Program-made: the position numbers and the translations under genes
Part shown: positions 27,905 to 36,653 of the stretch, in pieces
Layout of the letters: each line of letters starts with the position of its first letter
Position numbering within the stretch: the first letter of the stretch is position 1
From: Helicobacter felis ATCC 49179
Lineage (GTDB): Bacteria > Campylobacterota > Campylobacteria > Campylobacterales > Helicobacteraceae
DNA length: 64,000 nt
Direction of reading: 5' to 3'
NCBI RefSeq assembly: GCF_000200595.1
Contig: NC_014810.2
Coordinates: forward strand, 1,608,682-1,672,681
The notes under the pieces: model-generated
What the model saw: only the letters and a program-made list of their open reading frames with translations
Told to the model about the DNA's origin: nothing
Databases searched by the model: none

Positions 27905-28069
27905 GTACCATCTCCACTTGGTGTATCACACCCATGTCTTAGAAACAAACCGGATCTTAACCGGTTTATAGTATGTTTTATAATATAATTCTAACATGGA
28001 ATGTGTGAATTTAAATAGCGACTTAAGAGCAAAGGCTAATAGCTAGGGTTGCACTCACGGGATTTAGCC

Positions 28070-29124
28070 CCCTAACCTTAAGAAAAAGCTTAAACAGATA
28101 AACCCGCAAAAAAATAGGAAATTGCCAAACCTTAAGCTTAAAAGTGCCGTTTTTAAACCGCACCCACGAAACCCCACGATAAGGGCATTTCTAGGCATTT
28201 TCTCCCCGTCTCTAACCCTTGCCAACCGCCTAAAATAGGGCACATATCGCTTAAACCCATCTAAAATGCCCTACAATCGCTTTGACCCACAAAAGAATAC
28301 CAACATAGCACCCCCCTCATCTTTCGTTTAACGAGGCTTCTACGAGGCTAAAACGCCATTGTTTCTTTCAAGTCACGATTGACATGCCAAAGTCTAATTT
28401 TGAGAACACAGAACAAGGGCTAAAAGCTCTAGCGTCTTTTGGCAAAAAAACGCTGGTTGGTTGAGAATCCATGTGCCTTGCAAGATTCGAGAGTCTTTGG
28501 GTGTTGCAAAATCTCTGTGTGGCTTTTAGCCTTGTTGTCTTGTAAAAAAATCCTCCATTCCACTTAGTTTCACTTAGCCTAGGTGTATCTATGTGGAGTG
28601 GAGGTTTTTTTTGTTTGAGGTTTGGGGTTTAGGGGGTATTTTCTCTTTTTCTTGCGCGCGGAGCACTGAGCGTGTGCTAGCACTCAAACTGCGCCTAGCG
28701 TTAGCGATCAGGCGCATAGCACTGAAAGTGCGTGTAGCTACACGCGCATGGTGTAGCACGCAGTGCTAAGTGTAACTACGCGCGCGCGTTCCTATAATGC
28801 GATTTTGAAAATTCACGGAGTGCCCTATTTATGGGTCGCAAAATCCCGTATGTGTATCGCAAATTAAAAACCCGCTATCGCAAAATCCCGCATAAAAATC
28901 TATATTCCCGCTGTTTAGTAGTGAAATTCGTTAAAATTTTACATTTGTTATTCAATAAAGTTTTAGATATTATGCGATATATTTTTGAGGCAAAACAGAA
29001 CAAATGAAAGGAGTTTTGAGATGGCGAGTTCAAGAAAAAATAACTGGAGAGATGAGGTAAAACGCGTTCCCTTGAGTGAGGAGGATTTAAAGGAATGGCA
29101 TTGCCTGAAACACCTTAATCGTAT
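28070..29124. repeat. Large repeat D2, inverted copy of D1
   Basis: Reverse complement of 18,585-19,790 with a ~140-bp internal deletion between TTCGTGG repeats. Identity ends exactly at 29124, where phosphoethanolamine-transferase sequence begins. Contains terminator copy 28552-28604 and the palindrome cluster 28,655-28,790. No other gene in 27,960-29,020. Confidence 0.8.
29023..29124 (+). pseudogene. 5' fragment of the RepA-like helicase gene
   Basis: First 34 codons (ASSRKNNWRDEVKRVPLSEE to LNRI) with the same AAAGGAG ribosome site as at 18686, then cut off by the junction at 29124/29125. Confidence 0.85.
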
Positions 29125-29940
29125 ATCTGTGAAGGTAAACAGATCTCTCTCTCTCTCTCTCTCTAACTTACTCAAAAACGGGGTGTTTTGCACAGGATAG
29201 CCATAGAGTCCCATAAAGTGATGCGATGCGCTTTCTCCTATAATGAGCACTACATTAGGCACACTATTGGAATCAACTTGTAGATAATCCTTGGGTAAAG
29301 GTTGCCTGAGTTTGTCATACATTGCTTGGATGCGGCCATGATCTCTGATACTCATGGCAATCAAATTAATTTCCTTAACAAGAGGAATTACCCGTTGAAA
29401 CAACACTCCATAAAACGGGCGAAGATCGACTTTCTTCACATAATATGCCTGAAAAGCATGCAATGCACAAACCAATAGCAATACTGCAAAGATTGCTTTG
29501 ATTCCCTTAGGGCTAATCGTTATTGAGAGAGGCAACAAAGAGACTCCCACACATGTTGCCATAGCTATAAAAAAAGGTAACACAAGGGAAAAACCTTGGG
29601 AGACGAAGAAAGATCGGATTTCCGCCCAGTGGCTCGATAGGATCGTGTCAACCAGCGATTGTGTAAAAGCCATTTTAAAGTAGTAGGAGACAAAGAAATC
29701 AGTGAACGCAAAGAGCAAGCTCAGCACCAACAAAATATTTTTGATGCTCTGCGATACAAAGCGTTGTTTGATTAGGGAAAGCCCATAGTAGATCACAAAG
29801 GTAAGAGTGAGACTATAAAAGGCGACCTTCCCTACATAAAAATGCCCATACTGAGATTGAGGATTGGCGCTAAAAAACGCCACTGCCACAGGAGCAAGCC
29901 ACATAAGAAAAAAGCGACTATCTAAAACAACATTACGCAT
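29125..29940 (-). pseudogene. Phosphoethanolamine transferase, N-terminal half (cut at the junction)
   Basis: From ATG at 29940, 272 codons: about five membrane helices (FFLMWLAPVAVAFF, SLTLTFVIYYGLSLI, LLVLSLLFAFTDFF and others) then the start of the periplasmic sulfatase-fold domain, VPNVVLIIGESASHHFMGLYGYP with the metal-binding Glu, ending FTFTD. The next residues of the 51-kb paralogue (VVSPF...) are missing here but begin the fragment at 57289. An (AG)10 repeat lies at 29144-29164. EptA/CptA-type enzymes add phosphoethanolamine to lipid A or core and raise resistance to cationic peptides. Confidence 0.85.
29144..29164. repeat. CT/AG dinucleotide repeat, 10 units, in the transferase gene
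   Basis: T(CT)10 on +, read as alternating Glu/Arg codons (LERERERDL) in a loop where the paralogue has KQSQHL. Gain or loss of a unit shifts the frame, the usual dinucleotide phase switch in Helicobacter. Confidence 0.75.
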
Positions 29941-29994
29941 AAAATCCCTTGCCAAAACTCTGATTCTAAGCAAAGAACGCTTAACTAATCAAAA

Positions 29995-30150
29995 CAACTC
30001 CCCCTCCCCCTTCTCTCATTCTTTTTACCTCATCTAATTCTTTACTGCGTTTCTCCAAATCTTTAATACTTAAGCTCTCATCTTTTAGGGCATTCAACGC
30101 CCTATGATCCTGCGTATAGCGCACTAGATTACTCAAAAACTCTTAGCTCC
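29995..30150 (-). pseudogene. Mobilization coiled-coil fragment
   Basis: Reads YTQDHRALNALKDESLSIKDLEKR on the minus strand, matching FTQEDYRALRALKDDGLSI of the mob gene at 1-1440. About 45 codons, no start. The following 30,150-30,340 shows no gene. Confidence 0.5.
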
Positions 30151-30345
30151 CTATTTTCGGCTATCCACCGCTTACATGTTCCACCACACTAACGCTTTTG
30201 CAAACACCGTTATCTCCTTACGCGTGAGCTATCTGCCTTTTTCTAGGTGAAAGGAAAGTTTTCTCTCTCATTATTGCACTAGCCAACGGGGAGCTCTCTA
30301 TTAAGAAAATTTAATGATATGGTAATTACCAGTATAAGACATCTT

Positions 30346-31170
30346 TTACTCTCCATACTTTTTAAACCAATTTTCAAAGTGTTTTACGCTTTTAAGGATA
30401 AAAGACTCTAAAGCCTTGTTTTGTTCTCCTGATTGAGCTATCTGTTCTAATAAAACCTCTTTGTTGGGTGCAGGGGCATATCTTTCTTTAAATGCTTGAC
30501 TATCTTGGTAATATTTAACTAAAAACTCGTAACCTTCTGGAGTGGGTTGCACACTATCAATAGCAAGAATGATCTCAGGTTGTTCAGGTTTATAAAGTGC
30601 CATGCAATGATTCTTAGATCATGTTGGGCTTGTTCTTGTTCTTTCTTGGTCTTGGTAATTGGCTGGAAGTAAAATTGAATGTGAGTGATACGATTGCCCA
30701 TGCCTTTTGTTTTTAGTTTTTTGTAGCAAAGATGATCAAAGTGAGGGAGTTTGCTGAGTTCTTTAATGGCTGGTTTGAGAATCTCATACTCAATCACGCG
30801 GATTAGTTTAACTTTTTCGGAGATTCCCATTAATTCCCTAAACTCACCCCATTCTCTCTTAGGAGGTACACCCGTGCTTCTCCTTTGTTTGAGAAGTCTG
30901 TAAAGTGTCTTGGCATACTTCCCACTAATATTCTGAAACTCTAGCAATTCAAAAGAAGTGAAGTTAGCATTTAAAAAATTGAGCAAATAACCAAAGCAAG
31001 GCATGTTGACTTGGATTTCTATGCTCTTGACTTGGGTCTTTTTGGTGTCATTGTGGTTGATAGCAAAGGTCTTAAAGAGCATGTAGCTTTCATCTCTCTT
31101 GGGTAGGAGTCTCCAAAAGTTAGCGATCCTGATGTTTTTCCAAGCTCTTTGAGAGAGGCTTTAGAAGTGA
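30346..31170 (-). pseudogene. Rep_3 initiator remnant
   Basis: Close relative of the gene at 1750-3476. Retained: TKKTQVKSIEIQVNMPCF, SKYAKTLYRLLKQ-like winged helix, LCYKKLKTKGMGNRITHIQFYFQP in one frame (30519-31082) and a C-terminal piece PEGYEFLVKYYQD (30346-30603) in another, with an internal deletion between. N-terminal third and iterons are absent, replaced near 31,150 by unrelated DNA. Useful as the reference for the correct frame in copy 1. Confidence 0.75.
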
Positions 31171-31425
31171 GATTTTGAGAGATTGGACAGCATGGAGCTA
31201 GGCAACACACTGGGTTTTTTTGGGGGTGGGTTAGGGGTAAAGTGTTGATTATGGGGCTATGTGGTGTAAAAAAAGGGGATAAGAAGAGGGGTAAACTAGA
31301 CCGGACTTGTAAAATAGTTATAGAACGCTCTAAAACGCTCTACAATCGATTTTGTAGGCTTTATAATAGTTTTTCTACATTTAGTCATCTTTGCGCTCTA
31401 TGACCTCTCTATGGCTCTAAAAATG

Positions 31426-31668
31426 CTATTGATTTTCTAGGTCGGTTGGTTTATTGTTTTGGCTTTTGCTCTTTTTCGTTGTTTTTGGCTTGTTAGAAGG
31501 CTTGAGAGCTTTATCTTGGGTGGTGTAATGGTTTTGAGGTCGGTTCAAGTGGTGGTTGCTTTCTGGGGGCATCCTGCGGGCGTTTTGGTGCGTTGCTAGG
31601 TTTTCTGCTCTTGGTAGCAACCAACATAGTTTCAAAAGCTCTTTACAAAATCCGTGTGCAATAGACAT
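31426..31668 (-). CDS. Possible small basic protein, unknown
   Basis: 80 codons, start ATG at 31668; N-terminal helix SIAHGFCKELLKLCWLL, then a Lys/Asn/Pro/Gln-rich disordered tail. No family. The tail composition recalls Rep C-termini of this window, so it may be debris. The surrounding 31,170-31,880 is otherwise gene-free, with a CTACAA/TTGTAG palindrome near 31,340. Confidence 0.3.
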   Translation of the reverse strand: MSIAHGFCKELLKLCWLLPRAENLATHQNARRMPPESNHHLNRPQNHYTTQDKALKPSNKPKTTKKSKSQNNKPTDLENQ

Positions 31669-31886
31669 TTTAGCTTTCTTCTTTTAAGATGACTAAAATA
31701 GTGCGGTGTTTTCACAATTGACATGCGGTCTTTTTATGAATCTCTGCTTTAGCTTTAGCAGATTTGTACATTGCTCTACTAATAGGATGCGTTTGCTATA
31801 TTGACAAATGTTAATTTCTGTTAAGTGTCTCTACCTTTGACCAAGGTTCTATTGCCTTAACAACAGAGATTATAGAAAGGAACAAA

Positions 31887-32402
31887 ATGTCTACTTTAGT
31901 TATTTTAGCCCACCCTGATTTGCAAAAGTCCCGTGTCAATAAAGCTTTAAAAGAAAGCATTAGTCGCAAAAATGTGGTAGTTAGTGAGCTCTATAAGAAA
32001 TACCCTAACTTTAAAATTGATGTAACTGCTGAACAGCAACTGCTCACACAAGCCCAGCGGATCGTTTTTCAATTCCCCGTCTTTTGGTATTCTTACCCTC
32101 CCTTGTTTAAAAAGTATTTGGATGATGTTCTTGCCTATGGTTTTGCCCATGGTTCTAGCGGTAAGGCGTTACAAGATAAAGAATTTTCTTTGGCCGTGAG
32201 TTTCGGATCGCCTGTAGAGAATTACACAAAGGGGAGCTCCAAAGGACTGCTCACCATAGAAGATATCTTATCTCCTCTTAAAGCCACTATCCTGTTTATA
32301 GGGGGCAAATACGCAGGCCATTTTGCAACTTTTGGGGCTTTGAATTTAAGCGATCAGGATTTAGCTATCCATTGCCAAGATTATCAAGAGTTTGTTAAGT
32401 AA
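31887..32402 (+). CDS. NAD(P)H-dependent quinone reductase (flavodoxin_2 family)
   Basis: 171 residues; ribosome site AAAGGAAC. Flavodoxin-like fold of the KefF/YwrO/MdaB group: LVILAHPDLQKSRVNKAL (FMN phosphate loop), IVFQFPVFWYSYPPLFKKYLDDVL (quinone/FMN site, PxxWYxxPxxLK pattern), SFGSPVENYT. Performs two-electron reduction of quinones without radical formation. Stops 10 bp before the pirin gene; the two form an operon for electrophile/oxidant handling. TATAGA near 31,870 is a possible -10 but close. Confidence 0.85.
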   Translation: MSTLVILAHPDLQKSRVNKALKESISRKNVVVSELYKKYPNFKIDVTAEQQLLTQAQRIVFQFPVFWYSYPPLFKKYLDDVLAYGFAHGSSGKALQDKEFSLAVSFGSPVENYTKGSSKGLLTIEDILSPLKATILFIGGKYAGHFATFGALNLSDQDLAIHCQDYQEFVK

Positions 32403-32409
32403 AGGGAGA

Positions 32410-33267
32410 ATGATGAAACAAGTGGATAGGGTTTATGACGCGCCCTCCAAACATTGGGTGGGCAATGGGTTTTATGTTGCCTCGATGTTTAGCTACCACG
32501 ATACACACAAGAACTGCGACCCGTTTTTGCTCTTGGACTACAACGCACCCTACCATTTTAAGGGGGGTGGAGGGGAGTTTGGTGTGGGATCACACCCCCA
32601 TAAGGGCTTTGAAACGGTAACCATCGCCTATAGCGGTGAAGTGGAGCACACGGATTCGCATGGGGGAGGGGGGATCATCACCCCCGGGGATGTGCAATGG
32701 ATGACAGCAGGTTCTGGCATTTTGCACCAAGAGTTTTATTCCAAGAAGTTTGCCAAAGAAGGCGGGGTGTTTGAAGTGGTGCAGCTTTGGGTGAATTTGC
32801 CCAAAGCCCATAAATTAACTCCTCCTAAATACCAGGCGATCACCGCACAAGAGATCCCAAGAGTGGCCCTAGAGGGCGCAAGCAAGGCGCGGATCATCGC
32901 CGGGGAGTTAATGGGGGTTAAAGGTCCAGCAACGACCTTTTCTCCCATCAATTTGTGGGATTTAGAGGTGCATGACAGGGATACTTTGCGTTTAGAGGTC
33001 CCTGAGAGTCATAATGTCTTGATGCTGGTGCTAGATGGTGTGGTGGAATTAGGGGGACACCGCACACACAAAGAACAGCTTATCACCTTTCAAAAGGGAG
33101 GATCGCAAATCGATCTTTTGGCCCTTGAAAAAGCTAAGGTGCTTATGCTCACAGGCGAACCGCTCAATGAACCCGTGGTCGGCTATGGACCTTTTGTCAT
33201 GAACACGCAAAGAGAGATTGAGCAGGCCATAGCAGATGTGCGCTCAGGGCATTTTGGGAATCTTTAG
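32410..33267 (+). CDS. Pirin-family cupin (quercetinase-like)
   Basis: About 285 residues; two adjacent ATGs, the second (32413) better spaced from GGGAG. Metal-binding pirin motifs HPHKGFETVTI and EHTDSHGGGG, then GSGILHQEF with the third His/Glu. C-terminal second cupin barrel less conserved, normal for pirins. Bacterial pirins bind Fe/Ni/Cu and can oxidise quercetin or modulate metabolism. Pairing with a quinone reductase suggests response to plant phenolics or redox stress, an inference. Confidence 0.88.
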   Translation: MMKQVDRVYDAPSKHWVGNGFYVASMFSYHDTHKNCDPFLLLDYNAPYHFKGGGGEFGVGSHPHKGFETVTIAYSGEVEHTDSHGGGGIITPGDVQWMTAGSGILHQEFYSKKFAKEGGVFEVVQLWVNLPKAHKLTPPKYQAITAQEIPRVALEGASKARIIAGELMGVKGPATTFSPINLWDLEVHDRDTLRLEVPESHNVLMLVLDGVVELGGHRTHKEQLITFQKGGSQIDLLALEKAKVLMLTGEPLNEPVVGYGPFVMNTQREIEQAIADVRSGHFGNL

Positions 33268-33436
33268 ATACCTTACTTGATGAAGTGGTTATGTTGCAAG
33301 AGGCACTGAAGGGGTTGTTTGCTTGGCAAAGTAAAAGTGGCTTAAAACAGCGAGGATTACGCATTTGTTAAGTTAGTTTGTAGGCTCTTTTGATCTGCAT
33401 TGACTTGTTAAGGATTTTTATCAAAACTATTCACTA

Positions 33437-33763
33437 TTGCTAAGACTCTCATTTATCAAAATTGATAAATACACCTTCAAGGTGGAAACTCTAAGCAAGA
33501 ACTTCTATTTGAAGTTAGGCGCGAATGAAAAGCGCATTAGCTTTAGCGCGACTTTGTATTTGAATCACCTCAAAGACTTTGAGGGACTTGTCGCTAAAGT
33601 GGAAGCGCGTAGACCTTTGCGCTTTTCCACTTTGGAGAGCACACGCACGCAAAAGATTATCATTGACAAATTTTCTAGCAGTGTCAAGGATTGGGTGCTA
33701 ATCTCTCAGAACAAAGTGAGCTTTTTCACCCGCACTTTTAGCATTGGTGGAGTGATTTTGTAA
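33437..33763 (+). CDS. Hypothetical protein, 108 aa
   Basis: Frame opens with TTG at 33437 (no better start), 108 residues, beta-rich with basic patches (IKIDKYTFKVETLSKNFYLKLG, KIIIDKFSSSVKDWVLIS). No family recognised. Followed by an apparent gap with a GC-rich run to the Rep gene on the other strand. Possibly a plasmid accessory gene. Confidence 0.4.
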   Translation: MLRLSFIKIDKYTFKVETLSKNFYLKLGANEKRISFSATLYLNHLKDFEGLVAKVEARRPLRFSTLESTRTQKIIIDKFSSSVKDWVLISQNKVSFFTRTFSIGGVIL

Positions 33764-33851
33764 AAATACGCGTGTGCGCCTCTGTGTTGCGTGTGAGGGC
33801 TAAAAGGATTGAGGGTACAGCCCCCTTTTTCTCAAAGGGCTTAAAATGGCT

Positions 33852-35615
33852 TTAACGCGCGTCTTGAACAAAGTTGCCTATAAAGTCTTCAATATCTTTA
33901 AAAACATGGGTAAAATAGCCCTCTTTGGGGCAGTTAAAACGCTCAATGTGCTCTGTGCAGAATTTGGCAATATGGATGTCATTAGGGCTAGGCTCTATGA
34001 GTTGAAAAAGGGCCACAATGTTGGGATTATTGCCTAAACGGGTGGCTACACTGGCTAGTCTGATACTTTTAAAGAAATGCTCGGGGGTTTTGATATAAAG
34101 CCCGCCGATTAGCCCGCAATATTCCTTTAAACTTTCGCGCTCTTGTTTGTTACAATAGCCTTGTTGCGACTCTCTTTGGGCTTTTTCTAGTTTGCGTTTT
34201 TCTTTTTCTGCTTGCCTTTGTTGTTCAAGGGCGACTTCTTGGACGCGGTTTTGAGAGTGGCGTTTTAAGATAGCCTTTTGAGCATCTGCATGTGGGTGGG
34301 GCATGAAGTGGAAGGTAACGCCTACAATTTTGCGCCCCTTTTTCTCTTTAACATAGAAGATAGTTTCATAGGGCTTAGAGCGATCGGGGTTGGCTGGATC
34401 GTATGGCGTATCCTCTTGCTTTTTGCTCCTTTTGCTAGGAGGGGGGAAAAAATGGCCTAGCTCTCTACAGGCGGGTCTTAAAACGCGCTCTTCAATGATT
34501 CCTATTTCCATGCTTTTAGGAATGCCCATAAACTCCCTAAACCCCTCAAAATCCCCCCTATAGGTTAACATTTCGCACATGCCATTTTTGCGCACATCCT
34601 CAAAACGCACTAAGAGGCGGTAAAGGTTTTTAGCGTATTTGCTGTTTAGAGATAAAAAGATTTTGAGCTGAAAAGCTGTAAAATTGGCACTTAACTGGTT
34701 GAATAGGTGCAGGTAACAATCGGTGTTGACTTTTATATCAAGGTAGAGTAGCCGTGTTTTCTCTTTGTTCATGGCAATGGTAGAGCCACTAAATAGGTTG
34801 AAATCGCGCTCTTGCACTATCTCCATGCCATTCTCAACAACATGCGCGATTTGCTGAAAATTGGCCGCCTTAATGTTGCTCCAAAGTGTTCTTACAACTT
34901 TTAAAAGATCGGCATTGCTACTTTTTGGGTCATTCATGAGATTCTTAACCTCTTGCGGGCTAAAACGCACGCAAGTGTCTTGCTGGTCTTTGAGGCGGTT
35001 GAACAGAGAAAAGAGTAAATTGAGCTCGCGCGCGCCTAATCTGCCTAAATTGACCTTATAGATGTCATTGTGCACCACCACTTGCCCGGGGCTAGAAATA
35101 GACACTTTATTAGCTAGGATGGGCTCTTTAGAAGTTAGTTTTAGCTCTTGTTTGGGGGGGCTTTTGGACAAAGGTTGAGGCATAGAGGCTAAAGTTTTTT
35201 GTGCCATTATGGCGGCGTATTCTTTACCCGCTTGCCTTAAGAGTTCTTGCACGCTTGGGGGTTGGGTTTGTTGAGTGGGCTTTGTTGCAGGAGGTTGAGG
35301 GGGCGTAGCTTGCGCGCTTGGGAGGATATTGGCGTTTTTGGCTAGCTCTAAAAATTGGGATATATCTGTCAGACTGCTCTCTAAGGTGCTAATTTCTTTT
35401 TGTGTCTCTTGGGGGAGGGGTTTTTGAGGGGGGGCTTGTTGAGCCAAAATTTGGACGAGAATTTGAAGAATGGCGCTGTTATTATCCTCCTCCATAGGGA
35501 TATTAAAGGCCTTAAGGGCGTTTTTTATGCTTTGAAGATGGTCAAATAGTCCTAGAAGTTGGGAGATGGGGTTGCTTTGTGCGCTCACGAGCAAGTCCCT
35601 GTCTTTTTTGAGCAT
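33852..35615 (-). CDS. Rep_3 family plasmid replication initiator, intact
   Basis: 587 residues without breaks. Long N-terminal Gln/Pro-rich region (1-185), then the initiator core: VVVHNDIYKVNLGRLGARELNLLFSLFNRLKDQQ, winged helix 1; LNSKYAKNLYRLLVRFEDV, winged helix 2; FYVKEKKGRKIVGVTFHFMPHPHAD; a coiled Lys/Glu/Gln linker; and a C-terminal domain shared with the gene at 48.7 kb (REYxKCGLIGGL-like, then FTHVFKDIEDFIGNFV). Starts at ATG 35615, 32 bp from the first iteron. Larger than typical Rep_3 proteins (~300 aa) because of both extensions. Confidence 0.88.
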   Translation of the reverse strand: MLKKDRDLLVSAQSNPISQLLGLFDHLQSIKNALKAFNIPMEEDNNSAILQILVQILAQQAPPQKPLPQETQKEISTLESSLTDISQFLELAKNANILPSAQATPPQPPATKPTQQTQPPSVQELLRQAGKEYAAIMAQKTLASMPQPLSKSPPKQELKLTSKEPILANKVSISSPGQVVVHNDIYKVNLGRLGARELNLLFSLFNRLKDQQDTCVRFSPQEVKNLMNDPKSSNADLLKVVRTLWSNIKAANFQQIAHVVENGMEIVQERDFNLFSGSTIAMNKEKTRLLYLDIKVNTDCYLHLFNQLSANFTAFQLKIFLSLNSKYAKNLYRLLVRFEDVRKNGMCEMLTYRGDFEGFREFMGIPKSMEIGIIEERVLRPACRELGHFFPPPSKRSKKQEDTPYDPANPDRSKPYETIFYVKEKKGRKIVGVTFHFMPHPHADAQKAILKRHSQNRVQEVALEQQRQAEKEKRKLEKAQRESQQGYCNKQERESLKEYCGLIGGLYIKTPEHFFKSIRLASVATRLGNNPNIVALFQLIEPSPNDIHIAKFCTEHIERFNCPKEGYFTHVFKDIEDFIGNFVQDAR

Positions 35616-35646
35616 TGTAGCATAAAAAATACTTTTATGTATCTTG

Positions 35647-35711
35647 TATTGTTTTTAGCGGTAAATGTTATTGTTTTTAGCGGTAAATGTTATTGTTTGT
35701 GCGGTAAATGT
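35647..35711. repeat. Iterons of the 33.9-kb replicon (three repeats)
   Basis: Two 22-bp copies beginning TATTGTTTTTAGCGGTAAAT and a third, 21 bp, with one substitution and one deletion. Next to the rep start. A stem AGCCCCG/CGGGGCT follows near 35,742-35,763. Confidence 0.85.
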
Positions 35712-35877
35712 ACTTTTTAAGCCTTCTCTCAACCCCTCCTAGCCCCGTGCAGTGCGGGGCTGAGAACGAAAAAAAAAACGCCTACAAATATTTTAACAAA
35801 ATATTACAAAGAATCTTACGCGCGCGCGCATGCGAGTCGGGCTAAGAAAAAAGTTTTGCGCTCACTAGAATCGGAAT

Positions 35878-35931
35878 GCAGTGCTGGCGCACTGCTTACA
35901 GAAAGATTACAAGCGGGGGAGAAACCCCCGC
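35878..35931. repeat. Conserved double hairpin, copy 2
   Basis: Hairpin 1 GCAGTGC-TGGC-GCACTGC (35878-35895); hairpin 2 GCGGGGG/CCCCCGC (35913-35919, 35925-35931). Relative to copies 1 and 3 the stem pair T-A has become C-G, a compensatory change. Preceded by an alternating GC run at 35,818-35,832. Confidence 0.65.
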
Positions 35932-36096
35932 ACCCCCCCGTTGGCTTTTAAGATAAAAATTAACACGCTAGAATGGCTTCAAATCGCTTTAGTGTAGTTG
36001 GGTAATGGTCTGGCATACCCAAAGACATGAAAGCGATTGGAGGCGTTTTTGGAGTGATTTGTTGTGGTTTGCAAAAACACTGCAATGTGATATACT

Positions 36097-36315
36097 TTGT
36101 CCCATCAAAGTAACCCGACAACAGGAATAGCAGGACGCGATCACGAAGAAAAGAAATATGAACAAGTGCACGTCCTAAATAGCACTTGTGAGCACGAGTT
36201 AAGGGCGATTAAAAGAAGCTTGGATGTGTTTAGGGCGGTGGCAAATGATTCAAAAACCTATAAGGGAGACCCCCACAAAAGCGGGGAAACTTTAGCGCGC
36301 CTGCTTATCGCTTGA
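36097..36315 (+). CDS. Possible small protein, 72 aa
   Basis: Open frame beginning with TTG and lacking a ribosome site; hydrophilic, with HVLNSTCEHELRAIKRSLDVFRAV as a likely helix. No family. TATACT upstream (about 36,090) could be a -10 but is too close. The 36,320-36,650 stretch beyond it holds no gene I trust. Confidence 0.25.
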   Translation: MSHQSNPTTGIAGRDHEEKKYEQVHVLNSTCEHELRAIKRSLDVFRAVANDSKTYKGDPHKSGETLARLLIA

Positions 36316-36653
36316 ATTTCAAAGCGAATTGGTTGCCCTTAAAAAGAGGTTTTAAACTTAAGTCCAAAAAAAGAGAACTTAAGGCAGAATTTGCGCACAG
36401 AGGTTTTACCAGCTTTTCGCGTGGCGAACCCCTTAATTAGGTTTACCCCTCGCGGGGGTGTTGCTACTTTACCTTTTCTATTCTTTCCATGCGCTTTTTC
36501 TGCATTGTTGAGTGGTTGTGTGCGGGTGTATAAGCCAATCGGTTCACTAATAGCCAATGCAATGTTTTGCGCGTATGGCCACAAAGATGGCCAAGGTAAT
36601 ACTAGAGAGAGATCGTTGCACAAAACAATAAGGAAACTATCTGCGAATCTGCA

